DNA of 49,216 nt from Candidatus Woesearchaeota archaeon (GCA_018302225.1 JAGVZY010000014.1:1-49216), one strand, 5' to 3'; positions 42,401 to 48,994 are shown, numbered from the stretch's first letter. The notes: generated from the letters alone by a model not told the origin. A program made the numbers and translations.

Positions 42401-42449
42401 TATTAATTAAAAGAAACAATACAATCAAACCAAATTTTAATGATTTCAT
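39444..42449 (-). CDS. Large secreted subtilisin-like serine protease with C-terminal membrane anchor
   Basis: The 1001-residue protein (start at 42449, which overlaps the preceding stop as TAATG) has a signal peptide, a propeptide-like region with an inhibitor-type pattern, and an S8 domain. The S8 triad is Asp in VVDSGVDYTHE (about 155), His in NGHGTHVAG (about 194) and Ser in SGTSMATPHVAG (about 372), with Asn in AAGNDGS (about 301). Ig/cadherin-like beta modules follow, then a Cys-rich module (CGDGNKESGEGCDDG, DUF4215-like), a Gly-rich spacer, a further beta domain, one transmembrane helix (about 965-985) and a basic cytoplasmic tail. It is thus a surface-anchored protease, possibly for nutrient capture or host interaction. 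Confidence 0.93.
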   Translation of the reverse strand: MKSLKFGLIVLFLLINISLGFTIKTAKVDSEIEKQFEKVKSESQGNEKEIEIPVIIQMRTSELNVKQQKELAKSGVLENEFKTENVGLTLRFFSGKMTEKGLNKLKYNEEIESISYDYPVKLSVNTAQINSSVLNTKIIDNLNITGVDNSVCVVDSGVDYTHESLGECFGSGCKIVGGYDYANDDSNPLDDNGHGTHVAGIVAGNGTIVGVAPGANIVALKVLDSSGGGSTSDVASGIDWCITYKENYNITSMTLSLALTYANLTEKIFSSYCDSSDTSGIAAAASEAASYGIFVAAAAGNDGSTEGISSPACGINVTSVGAVNSADSILYNRGSILDVLAPGVDILSTSSSQGSVCGAPSSDGSGTCSGTSMATPHVAGAAILIVQYKRLESNTTLTPQEIESYLNSTGILINDASSGLNFQRIDILNATIISDGLAPALELSSPLNQTYNYNESLILNYTTSDIFLESVWYGVDNTNNLSLNGEIEFNVSDGSHSLFLYSNDSKGNINATQLDFTASGDLPLSYIISPSDNYIGSTGNFTVICNATDNVLVNNISLYHNLTDEFVLNQTTEILSIFNETEFNITNVPDNTSFIFGCYAADATTEGWFSENRTAISDYNDVPIFLDNFNDLSWNEDTSTAMNLSLNFSDPDHWDTLTFRASETESISISIENLTGIATFTPTSNWYGSENVVFYAYDSSFASIESNNITLTVSNTADCGDGNKESGEGCDDGNTASGDGCSNSCQTESSGGGSSGGGGGGGGSSTIASTPVILTRIVTSEIKPVITSSGPIIEEKEYENLVYSENDYLAKVELDNSLKQTAESIFGKEYSKKIINSAEVSKSIKSSKRLEINEDKSELSVKIEYTGEKNINKLYIYDEVDKRFAENADQIEVITNANITIIQADPIFMFTFENVKMNESQEIKYSVNKKVDLKISEIKESVFLSDIKEEVDIFEWYNYLGIAFILVSLTFGIIELARYRSIKNEEERIKKQLERMKEKKK

Positions 42450-42751
42450 TAACAACATCCTTCAGTCAATACTGGCTTTGAAGTACATTTATTATTAACA
42501 CACCTACAATCAATACATCGAGCACACAGAGCAGTGCATATAACATCTTCACCACATTCTTGTTTAAACTCCTTGTTTATACAACTACTTGGATGACAGC
42601 ATTGCCCTTTAACACAATCAGAATCTTGGTTACAAGAATATTTATCTAAAATTTGATTGTCTTTCTTATTAAAATAAAATCTATTAAAATAAAAGAAACC
42701 TGTTAAAATCAAGATAACTATAATTGCACCAATAATCATCCTTTTTTTCAT
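42449..42751 (-). CDS. Membrane-anchored cysteine-rich protein
   Basis: The 100-residue protein has an N-terminal membrane helix or signal anchor (about 5-22) and a compact extracellular domain with 16 Cys (CNQDSDCVKGQCCHPSSC, CTALCARCIDCRCVNNKC, GCC). The C-rich pattern resembles small disulfide-rich inhibitors. It directly precedes the subtilisin gene and overlaps it by one base, so it may modulate or anchor that protease. This role is inference from position. Confidence 0.75.
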   Translation of the reverse strand: MKKRMIIGAIIVILILTGFFYFNRFYFNKKDNQILDKYSCNQDSDCVKGQCCHPSSCINKEFKQECGEDVICTALCARCIDCRCVNNKCTSKPVLTEGCC

Positions 42752-42789
42752 ATAATCTCAAAAAACCCAGAAATATTTAAGTTTATCTC

Positions 42790-43215
42790 TTATTTCCCAT
42801 CACTACAATTACCCAAAAGTGCGTCCATATCTTCGGGGCTTATTGATTTAGCAATTTCTCTGCCTGCTTCATTAATTTTGTCACACAACTCTTGTGTAAT
42901 AGTCTCATCTTCAAGATTAAACCCTGACCACTGACTTGGAAACTTATATCTTTTTAATCGAAATTCAATATTTTGTTTATACCTATATATCTCCTGCTTT
43001 AATGATTTGTCTTGTAATAATGCTAGAGGAATATTATCTATCTGTTTTAATAAAATTTCAAGTTTATTTTTAGTCTCTTTATTAGCATTTAAATCTATCC
43101 TGCCAGATTCCACCGCTAAAGATCGATATAAATCGATAATAAACCTTAAATCATTAAAGGTATATATTGAATTAACATCTTTTCCTTTTAATGAGCTAGA
43201 ATTGTATTCAGGCAT
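42790..43215 (-). CDS. Hypothetical soluble protein
   Basis: The 141-residue product is mostly helical (YTFNDLRFIIDLYRSLAVES, LKQEIYRYKQNIEFRLKRY) with an acidic C-terminal half. Only two Cys are present and no motif is recognised. It lies 38 bases before the Cys-rich membrane gene and 51 bases after the peptidase gene; an A/T stretch (TTTATAAAAATATT) about 20-30 bases upstream suggests its own promoter. Confidence 0.65.
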   Translation of the reverse strand: MPEYNSSSLKGKDVNSIYTFNDLRFIIDLYRSLAVESGRIDLNANKETKNKLEILLKQIDNIPLALLQDKSLKQEIYRYKQNIEFRLKRYKFPSQWSGFNLEDETITQELCDKINEAGREIAKSISPEDMDALLGNCSDGK

Positions 43216-43266
43216 ACTTTTCTAAAATTTTTAATCTTTATAAAAATATTGCTTTTTATTCATAAA

Positions 43267-44844
43267 CTAACAAAATTCTTTAACCCAATATTTAAGGTTC
43301 AATTCTTCTCCAGTAGAATATTTAATCAATTCATTCCAAGGATACTTTGTACCTGGAGAAAATATCTTACTGATTAAATAGTTTCCAATTTCCTTATCAC
43401 CATAATCTAAATTTTTCGCATTTTTTTGTTTTAAAATATTTTTAGTAATATAATTATTTATTTGTGAAGCATATAATTCTCCTAACATATAGTTATGATA
43501 ATAAGCTGGAGAAGTTGCTATATGTATTTTTGAAGCCCAATCAGGTTTATCTCTCTCAAAATCAATTAATTGATATTTTTTGATTAAATCATACCATAAT
43601 TTATTTAGATTTTGATCTGGATGTTCATACATTTTCATTTCAAAATTAACCATTACTTGCTCCCAACTTGAGAATACTAATTGTCTTATTTTCAAACTTA
43701 TTTCAATATCTTTTTGAATTTGTTCAATTTCATTAGAGTTTACATTTAAATATCTTTTAATAAAAAGGAGATTTTTAGAATTTCTTTCTAATAACAAAGC
43801 AATTGCTTCTGTAGTTAATATATGCGAAGCCTCTCTTAACAAGAAAGGCAATTTCTTATCAATATATTTATTATAAACTGCATGTCCTAACTCATGTAAT
43901 GAAGTAGTAAACCAATACGCATCATCTTTAAGATTCATGATTACTCTGATATCATTAGTTTTATCTAAACTCATACAACAAGCATGCTGATATTTTCCTT
44001 TCTTTTCATACAAATCACTTCGATTAAAAATATCTTCAGTTTCCAATCCCATATTTGAGTAGAATCTATTGGTTACTCTCAAAATATTCTTACAATATTT
44101 ATTTAATTTAACTTTAGAAATCTCTGGACCTGTCTGAAAAAATAATTCCTGATAGTGCCAAGGTTTTATTTCTTTAACATTTAATCTTTTTTTAAGATAA
44201 TAGTCTATTTCCTGTTTTACCTTCTTAAACGGCCGTTTAGTAAGTTTATATAACTCATCAAATATTTTTTTTATTTCTTCTTTTTTTTGTTCATTTAAAA
44301 AAAGAGACATTTCATAATAATTATTAAATCCTAAACTCTTAGCCAACTGATTTCTTAATTTAACAAGTTCAATCAAATCTTTTTCAACTAATGCTCCCTG
44401 TTCTTTACTTGCTTCCCAAACCTTTTGTAATCTTTCAGAATTTAAGTCTTTTTTAAGAATTTCTTTAATTTCATTATCTGTTAACTCTTTTTCATCAACT
44501 TTAGCTCTAAAAGTATTAAATTTTTTCTCAATTTCTGTTGATTTTTTAATTATTTTATTTATTAAACTTATATCTCCTTGACTTCCAAGATAAGAATTGT
44601 ATAATAATTTTAATTGTCTTTCAACTAGCCTATCTTTTATTTTTGTTTTTAGAAATCTCTTAACAATTTCAAAATTTTTATTATTATTAAAGAATTTTGC
44701 ATATTCTTTACTATATTTTTCAGATTTTTTGTAATCTTCTAGCTTTCCAGAAATCATTGAATCCCACCAAGCATAAGCAGACTGAATATATAATCTCTTT
44801 ATTTCTCTAGTTTGGGATTCTAAGAATTGATTTACTTCTTCCAT
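43267..44844 (-). CDS. M2/M3-like zinc metallopeptidase
   Basis: The 525-residue protein is a mostly helical gluzincin. The zinc site is HELGH (about 317-321), followed by REASHILTTEA, matching REGANPGFHEA of M2 (ACE-like) peptidases, where the Glu is the third ligand. The N-terminal AYAWWDSMISG also resembles the family. A signal peptide is not evident, so it probably works in the cytoplasm on peptides. M3 oligopeptidases share the HExGH motif and remain an alternative. It stands alone with 95 bases to the next minus-strand gene upstream. Confidence 0.85.
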   Translation of the reverse strand: MEEVNQFLESQTREIKRLYIQSAYAWWDSMISGKLEDYKKSEKYSKEYAKFFNNNKNFEIVKRFLKTKIKDRLVERQLKLLYNSYLGSQGDISLINKIIKKSTEIEKKFNTFRAKVDEKELTDNEIKEILKKDLNSERLQKVWEASKEQGALVEKDLIELVKLRNQLAKSLGFNNYYEMSLFLNEQKKEEIKKIFDELYKLTKRPFKKVKQEIDYYLKKRLNVKEIKPWHYQELFFQTGPEISKVKLNKYCKNILRVTNRFYSNMGLETEDIFNRSDLYEKKGKYQHACCMSLDKTNDIRVIMNLKDDAYWFTTSLHELGHAVYNKYIDKKLPFLLREASHILTTEAIALLLERNSKNLLFIKRYLNVNSNEIEQIQKDIEISLKIRQLVFSSWEQVMVNFEMKMYEHPDQNLNKLWYDLIKKYQLIDFERDKPDWASKIHIATSPAYYHNYMLGELYASQINNYITKNILKQKNAKNLDYGDKEIGNYLISKIFSPGTKYPWNELIKYSTGEELNLKYWVKEFC

Positions 44845-44939
44845 ATTAGATTATGGTCTGAAGTGATATAAAAAGTTATTGATTATGGTGGGCTATTGAT
44901 TGGGTGTTACTAATTAAAAATTAAAAGAAAGAAAATAAG

Positions 44940-45104
44940 TTACTTTTCGTTATCTTCTACAAATTTCTTAATATCATTAATATGTTGAAGTATTAACTTT
45001 GCTTTTTTCAATCCAAAAGAAAATGGAAATTTATCTTGTTCAGCATCTCCTTCTGTTAATATTAAGGTTTTGTGTCCTTTAAATTCTCCGATTTTTGCTA
45101 CCAT
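44940..45104 (-). CDS. Small conserved-looking hypothetical protein
   Basis: The 54-residue frame begins MVAKIGEFKGHKTLILTEGD and continues with a strand-helix pattern (FPFSFGLKKAKLILQHINDIKKFVE). AAAGGAGG lies five bases before the ATG, a perfect ribosome site. The pattern of a short beta hairpin, a KFPFSFG segment and a terminal helix recalls small proteins widespread in these archaea. It lies 62 bases downstream of the zinc-ribbon gene. Confidence 0.6.
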   Translation of the reverse strand: MVAKIGEFKGHKTLILTEGDAEQDKFPFSFGLKKAKLILQHINDIKKFVEDNEK

Positions 45105-45166
45105 TTTTCCTCCTTTACTTTTTCTTGAAATAATTTACTTATATATAAATATACTTTAAATTAGAA

Positions 45167-45646
45167 TTAATTTTTTTTAATTTTACTCTTTTTTGCTTTT
45201 TTCTCTTCAACAGATTTTTCTTCAATTTCTTCTTCATCTTCTGAATCGTCAGCATCCATAGGTTCAAATTCAAGACTTTCAAGTATTTTTAAAATCTTAT
45301 CTACTTTTAAATTAAGTTGGTTAAATTGATCTGCTGATATACCTGAAGATCCTTCTCTTGAAGGTCTATGAGTATTACCTTGTTTTTCAAAACATTCGCT
45401 ACATAAAACAGGTTTATCTCCACTTGGTCTAAATGGAACTTGACAACTTTTTCCACATTTATCACAAGTTGCTTCATGCATTTCACGTCGAGGTTTTCTT
45501 CCAAAGCCGCCACCAAATCCACCAGAACTTCTTCCTCCAAAGCTTCTTCTTTCTCTGAAGCCACCAGAATCTCCGTCTCTATCAAAATCTCTTGAGCCTC
45601 TATTATCACGGCCTCTACTTCCTCTATCGCGTCTGAAATCTCCCAT
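45167..45646 (-). CDS. Arg/Gly-rich protein with CxxC-x17-CxxC zinc ribbon
   Basis: The 159-residue protein has an RGG-like N-terminal region (GDFRRDRGSRGRDNRGSRDF, then GGRSSGGFGGGFG), a zinc ribbon (ATCDKCGKSCQVPFRP to VLCSECFEK), a helix (FNQLNLKVDKILKILESL) and an acidic-then-basic tail. This architecture is common in candidate-phyla bacteria and DPANN archaea, and RGG regions often bind RNA. The start at 45646 is placed by the TATA box at 45665-45678; a longer frame from 45736 would start upstream of that promoter. Confidence 0.8.
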   Translation of the reverse strand: MGDFRRDRGSRGRDNRGSRDFDRDGDSGGFRERRSFGGRSSGGFGGGFGRKPRREMHEATCDKCGKSCQVPFRPSGDKPVLCSECFEKQGNTHRPSREGSSGISADQFNQLNLKVDKILKILESLEFEPMDADDSEDEEEIEEKSVEEKKAKKSKIKKN

Positions 45647-45664
45647 TTGCTTTAGATTAAGAAG

Positions 45665-45678
45665 TCTATTTATAAAGC
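45665..45678 (-). promoter_or_regulatory. Promoter of the zinc-ribbon gene
   Basis: The minus strand reads AGCTTTATAAATAG, about 25 bases before the chosen ATG, the spacing of a leaderless gene. Confidence 0.65.
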
Positions 45679-45710
45679 TATTCATTAAGAAAAAATAAGT
45701 ACGCTCCCGC

Positions 45711-45899
45711 CGAATTGCTCTGTTATAACAACGCAATACCTCCCAACTAGTTTTCTGATTTTAATTATGTGAAAACCTTCAAATTATTTAATATCTTCTG
45801 CTTGCTGAACAGCAGCAACTCAAACTTCTTACTATAAAGCAATGCATATTAATAAATGCGTTTGACTAAAAGTGTACAAGGAAGGCACAAGGATTATCT
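45711..45899 (-). repeat. Intergenic repeat copy A
   Basis: Bases 45810-45890 match repeat B (46624-46704) at 70 of 81 positions without gaps. Bases 45784-45814 match repeat C (48115-48145) at 29 of 31. A and C also share GTTATAAC...AACGC...TCCCAAC and the end GG.TTATCTT. The copy contains a 26-base dyad around GTTATAAC (45713-45738) and a hairpin GCAT/ATGC near 45844-45859. It lies between the toxin gene and the promoter of the zinc-ribbon gene. Confidence 0.7.
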
Positions 45900-46268
45900 T
45901 TTTCTATAATCAAAGACTTTATTATATTTATTATGATCCATAAATTCAAGAACAAATGCAATTATTTTTACTTCATCTCCAGTGAGAGTATATATCATTC
46001 TCCAATAGCCAACTAAATCTACTTTCCACAATCTATCAGTTCCATAACGAGTGATAGTAGCTTTAGAAATATTTTGTCTAGGAATATGGATTCCATGTTG
46101 AGGATCAATTTTAATATTATTCTTTTCTCTTTCAATAGCTTTTAACAATTGCATATTTTGTGAATTTTCAATGCCTTGCTCTATTTCAAGTAAGACTTTT
46201 TTTTGTAATTCTTTATAGCTACTATCTGCATCTTTTGAAAATTGCACCCAAACTTCTTTACCTTTCAT
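45894..46268 (-). CDS. RelE-like toxin
   Basis: The 124-residue protein has the RelE/ParE fold order: VWVQFSKDADSSYKELQKKV, a helical part, then LWKVDLVGYWRMIYTLTGDEVKIIAFVLEFMDHNKYNKVF. The terminal ILEFMDHxxYxKxF pattern is typical of archaeal RelE-like toxins, ribosome-dependent mRNA endonucleases. The gene follows the winged-helix gene with no gap and is probably translated with it. The pair lies between repeat copies A and B. Confidence 0.82.
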   Translation of the reverse strand: MKGKEVWVQFSKDADSSYKELQKKVLLEIEQGIENSQNMQLLKAIEREKNNIKIDPQHGIHIPRQNISKATITRYGTDRLWKVDLVGYWRMIYTLTGDEVKIIAFVLEFMDHNKYNKVFDYRKR

Positions 46269-46532
46269 TTATGCTACCCTCACTGCATCTTTTAGTAACG
46301 CTTTTAGCTTTGGACTTGTATCACTAATCCAAGTTATCCCCTTTGATCCCACCATTATTTTACCACTTTCTTCTAAGTAATCTAAAATCAGATTTAAAGT
46401 TTGATGCATAATTTGGGCAGGCAGTTTTCTCTTTAATTCCGCTTTAGAAACCACAGTATCAGATTCTTGTATAATCTTTTCGATTATCAATACGGTCCTT
46501 AAATTTGGATAGTGTAATATTTGACTTTGCAT
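46269..46532 (-). CDS. Winged-helix antitoxin partner
   Basis: The 87-residue protein (MQSQILHYPNLRTVLIIEKI...) fits a winged helix: a helix with VLIIEKIIQES, a recognition helix around KAELKRKLPAQIMHQTLNLILDYLEESG and the wing KIMVGSKGITWIS. The ATG at 46532 is chosen because AGGTG ends five bases before it; a GTG at 46541 lies within that ribosome site. It is directly followed by the RelE-like toxin, so it is the likely antitoxin and autoregulator. Repeated promoter sequences support this. Confidence 0.75.
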   Translation of the reverse strand: MQSQILHYPNLRTVLIIEKIIQESDTVVSKAELKRKLPAQIMHQTLNLILDYLEESGKIMVGSKGITWISDTSPKLKALLKDAVRVA

Positions 46533-46549
46533 GTTTTTCACCTAGTTAT

Positions 46550-46593
46550 ATAAACTTATATATTCATAAACTTATATAATATATAAACCTTTC
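46550..46593 (-). promoter_or_regulatory. Toxin-antitoxin promoter with direct-repeat operator
   Basis: The minus strand has GAAAGGTTTATATA (46592-46579). Downstream of it lie two copies of ATAAACTTATAT in plus-strand notation (46550-46561 and 46566-46577), 16 bases apart. The repeat pair covers the transcription start and suits cooperative binding by the winged-helix antitoxin. Confidence 0.65.
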
Positions 46594-46611
46594 GAATTTT
46601 AAAGCCATCTT

Positions 46612-46704
46612 CCAACTGCCTTTCAGCAGCAACACAAACTTCTTACTAGAAAGCAATGCATATTAATAAAAGTGATTGACCGCAAGTGTACAACGGAAGC
46701 ACAA
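46612..46704 (-). repeat. Intergenic repeat copy B
   Basis: The 81-base core (46624-46704) is 86% identical to copy A, with identical blocks GCAATGCATATTAATAAA and AAGTGTACAA. It lies between the recombinase 3' end and the toxin-antitoxin promoter. A and B are direct repeats that flank the toxin-antitoxin pair. Confidence 0.75.
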
Positions 46705-46723
46705 ATAAAAAAATAAAAAAAGT

Positions 46724-47926
46724 TTAATTCTGCTCAAGAATTTCAATGGCGTGTCTTAATTTTGGATTTTTGGCTATTCTCATAAACAATTGACTATTGT
46801 CTAAATCTTTTTCTTGAATTTCATTTTCTGTACCAATAAATTCTTCAAGTTCCAAAACTAGACCACATTGAGAACAAAATTTACTATTTGCAGGATTAAG
46901 AGTGTTGCATCTCGAACAATTAACATTTTTACTCACTCTTTCTTTACTTCTTTGAAGAGAACTTAATCCATAATATCCTAACATACTACTGTCTATATCT
47001 CTACCACTTAAATGCACATAAACAGAAGCCATATTGGATCCTTGAGTCCAACCAAAATAAGCTTTCATTTGTGCTTCCGTCAAATATTTAGCTAACTCAG
47101 TTGCTCTTGAATGTCTAAATAAATGTAGATAAAGCCTTTTTTTGCTTATTCCTGCACGATTGAATAGTCTCTGAATTAAAGCTCTTGCACCACAATACAT
47201 CAATCTTTCAGGAAGAACCGAATCAGATTTTTTAAGCCAAAAATAACTTTCAGGATTATCTCTTGAAGGATGAAAACTAAGATATTGATTAAGATAAGGA
47301 ATTGATTGCACAATCAAAACCTCTCTTGGTCCAGTCTTTCCAGTTACTCTTACTTTACCATACTTTTGTTCATTTTTGAAATCTCTAATTTTCATTCCTA
47401 ATATTTCTCCAATTCTAAAACCCCCTTCATAGAGTAAAGAAACAAGTGCTTTATCTCGCGGAGTAACACAGCACGAAATAGCTTTCTTAATATCTTTGGG
47501 AGTAAGAATATCCATCCCTTCTTTACCATTAACTTTTTCCTTACCTCTTATCCAATCAACCTTTTCAGGATATCTTCGATTGTTTCCTTCTAACCACTTG
47601 TAAAATCTTTTTATTGTTTTTTTATAATCTACTTTGGTCATTTCAGATAAAGGACAACCATTTCTAATTCCTTGAAGCTTGTTGACATCAACAATCAAAG
47701 TTCTAAGGTCTTCCTCATTTGTGTTAAGAAAATCTTTTTTTAACAGAATCGCAATTCTCCTAAGTTCCCCAGAAACTTTTATGACCCTATTTTTACTCAC
47801 CCCATCTGAAAAAAGATGTTTATGATATTTCAAAATGTGTTCTTTATTTTCTTGGCTTATATTTCCTGATTCTAAACGCTTCAACTCTCTCTCATAATTT
47901 GGTTCTCTTCGGTAGATATCTTGCAT
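46724..47926 (-). CDS. Tyrosine recombinase/integrase with C-terminal zinc ribbon
   Basis: The 400-residue recombinase has an N-terminal SAM-like DNA-binding domain (about 20-125) and a catalytic domain with Arg in EGGFRIGEILG (171), Lys in TGKTGPRE (about 198), HLFRHSRATEL (His268, Arg271), Trp in FGWTQ and the nucleophile Tyr303 in ASVYVHLSG. A zinc ribbon (CSRCNTLNPANSKFCSQCG, about 336-354) follows, which is common in archaeal XerA-like integrases. It is expected to cut and rejoin specific DNA sites. It lies between repeat copies B and C, with a heavily folded stretch upstream of its start. Confidence 0.95.
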   Translation of the reverse strand: MQDIYRREPNYERELKRLESGNISQENKEHILKYHKHLFSDGVSKNRVIKVSGELRRIAILLKKDFLNTNEEDLRTLIVDVNKLQGIRNGCPLSEMTKVDYKKTIKRFYKWLEGNNRRYPEKVDWIRGKEKVNGKEGMDILTPKDIKKAISCCVTPRDKALVSLLYEGGFRIGEILGMKIRDFKNEQKYGKVRVTGKTGPREVLIVQSIPYLNQYLSFHPSRDNPESYFWLKKSDSVLPERLMYCGARALIQRLFNRAGISKKRLYLHLFRHSRATELAKYLTEAQMKAYFGWTQGSNMASVYVHLSGRDIDSSMLGYYGLSSLQRSKERVSKNVNCSRCNTLNPANSKFCSQCGLVLELEEFIGTENEIQEKDLDNSQLFMRIAKNPKLRHAIEILEQN

Positions 47927-47963
47927 TCAAATCCCCTCCTTATTGTGTGGATCTCAGAAAAAG

Positions 47964-48071
47964 TTGAGTGTAAAAAAGATAGACAAGTCTACCCTCACTC
48001 AAATCGAGGGGTACTGTTAAGTTATAACTCAAACGCTCCCAACGAGGTGCATTCCTCTTGGAATGCATCCC
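47964..48071. other. Densely folded region upstream of the recombinase
   Basis: TTGAGTG (47964-47970) pairs with CACTCAA (47996-48002) around an inner TAGAC/GTCTA hairpin (47980-47991). An alternative helix pairs TACCCTC (47990-47996) with GAGGGGTA (48006-48013). A second hairpin, GGTGCATTCC with GGAATGCATCC (about 48046-48070), has a four-base loop. The stretch holds no gene. It may be a recombination site with protein-binding arms or a regulatory leader. Confidence 0.5.
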
Positions 48072-48253
48072 ACTTAATTTTCTCTTTTGAACTTACATTT
48101 TTTAAAACCCTCCGTTATTTAATTTCTTCTGCTTGCTGGACAGCAATGACAATTCATACTAATCTTATAGTAGCAGAAATATATTAATGGTTTTAATGAA
48201 AAATACGTAACCCTGCGGAGCGTTGAACTACTGAAAGGGGCATTAGGTTATCT
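48021..48253 (-). repeat. Intergenic repeat copy C
   Basis: C shares GTTATAAC..AACGC.TCCCAAC with the left part of copy A and TTATTTAAT.TCTTCTGCTTGCTG.ACAGCA with its middle (29 of 31 bases), and both end in an AGG.TTATCTTT tract. Terminal arms AACGCTCC (48032-48039) and GGAGCGTT (48217-48224) pair perfectly, enclosing about 180 bases. It is longer and more diverged than A and B and lies upstream of the recombinase. Confidence 0.6.
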
Positions 48254-48320
48254 TTACTTTCTAAAAAGTTTATTTCATATCACAATAATCTTTTTATACT
48301 TCTTTAATCAAATAAGTTAG

Positions 48321-48524
48321 ATGAACCTAAAAGTGAAAGTCTGCCCAACTTGCGGAAAGCTTAAAATTAGTTCTAGTAAGCTTCCGAAAGAATTTAAGTA
48401 TAGAATTGAATTACAAGATAAGAAAGGGTCAAGTTTATTTTCTATGCCCCTCAACGAACAAGAATTTGATAAACTTCTAAAATATGATTTTAAAGTTAGA
48501 TATAGAAAAACTAAAAAAGGATAA
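48321..48524 (+). CDS. Small protein with an N-terminal CxxC
   Basis: The 67-residue protein starts MNLKVKVCPTCGKLKISSSK and has a basic C terminus (VRYRKTKKG). One CxxC pair suggests half of a zinc ribbon, perhaps completed by dimerisation. A TTTTTATACT box 20-30 bases upstream supports a leaderless mRNA. It faces the ribbon-helix-helix gene convergently, with seven bases between them. The function is unknown. Confidence 0.6.
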   Translation: MNLKVKVCPTCGKLKISSSKLPKEFKYRIELQDKKGSSLFSMPLNEQEFDKLLKYDFKVRYRKTKKG

Positions 48525-48531
48525 ATAAACT

Positions 48532-48696
48532 TTAACCTCTCAGCATACCTCTTCTTTCTAACTCTTTTAATGTAGTCATTCTAATAAATGAAGAGATAGA
48601 TATATTATCATTACACTCTTTTTTAATTCTCTCCCATAATTCCAAGGATATACTAATGCTTTTGGATCTCATTCTTTTTCTAACCTTTTCTAACAT
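48532..48696 (-). CDS. Ribbon-helix-helix-like DNA-binding protein
   Basis: The 54-residue frame contains RSKSISISLELWERIKKECNDNISISSFIRMTTLKELERRG, the strand-helix-helix pattern of MetJ/Arc-type regulators. Translation may start at 48696, inside the end of the upstream gene, or at 48672 (MRSKSIS), which gives a standard 46-residue domain. It overlaps the preceding RHH-like gene by 17 bases if the longer start is used, implying coupling. Confidence 0.65.
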   Translation of the reverse strand: MLEKVRKRMRSKSISISLELWERIKKECNDNISISSFIRMTTLKELERRGMLRG

Positions 48697-48865
48697 CTTC
48701 ACACACTTTCTTATGAATCTGATTTATTTTTTCAATAAAAGAAAGTTCCATAAAAACCATAAATCTAAGATAGTCACTCTTTTTAGCAAAGCCCATAGCG
48801 TCTGCTCTTTCTTTAAGCTTATTTTCTTGTTCTTCAGTTAAACGTAATTCGTAACGCTTTTTCAT
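48680..48865 (-). CDS. Small ribbon-helix-helix or mobilisation-type DNA-binding protein
   Basis: The 61-residue protein begins KKRYELRLTEEQENKLKERADAMGFAKKSDYLRFMV, a beta strand followed by two helices. This is the pattern of RHH proteins such as MobC-like accessory factors and antitoxins. A short helix (IEKINQIHKKVCED) follows. A perfect GTGAAC/GTTCAC palindrome lies between its TATA box and start, which suggests autoregulation. It forms a tandem with the RHH-like gene downstream; the pair may act as heteromer or as separate regulators. Confidence 0.72.
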   Translation of the reverse strand: MKKRYELRLTEEQENKLKERADAMGFAKKSDYLRFMVFMELSFIEKINQIHKKVCEDVRKG

Positions 48866-48912
48866 ATTGAATTAAACGCAGAAGTCGGATATATAGTTGA
48901 TGTGCACGATTT

Positions 48913-48943
48913 GTGAACTTTTAGTTCACTGCTTTATAAATAA
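48913..48943 (-). promoter_or_regulatory. Promoter and palindromic operator of the ribbon-helix-helix genes
   Basis: On the minus strand ATTTATAAAGC (48943-48933) is followed by GTGAAC (48929-48924) and GTTCAC (48918-48913), a perfect 6-base dyad with a five-base spacer. It lies about 50 bases upstream of the gene start, at the expected transcription start. Confidence 0.6.
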
Positions 48944-48994
48944 AATTAAGATTCAGAATAAGATTTATAAGGCAGAACAAATTTAGAAGATATT

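Noticed and set aside
45711-48253. Repeats A-C as classical integron attC sites
   Set aside because: No consistent pair of RYYYAAC and GTTRRRY core sites was found in the three copies; single matches are expected by chance. The recombinase looks XerA-like rather than IntI.
1139-48885. Seventeen identical bases (GAATTAAACGCAGAAGT) in the AbrB-like gene near 1139 and beside the ribbon-helix-helix gene near 48869
   Set aside because: A match of this length is expected about once or twice by chance in a window this long and A/T-rich; flanks show no further similarity.
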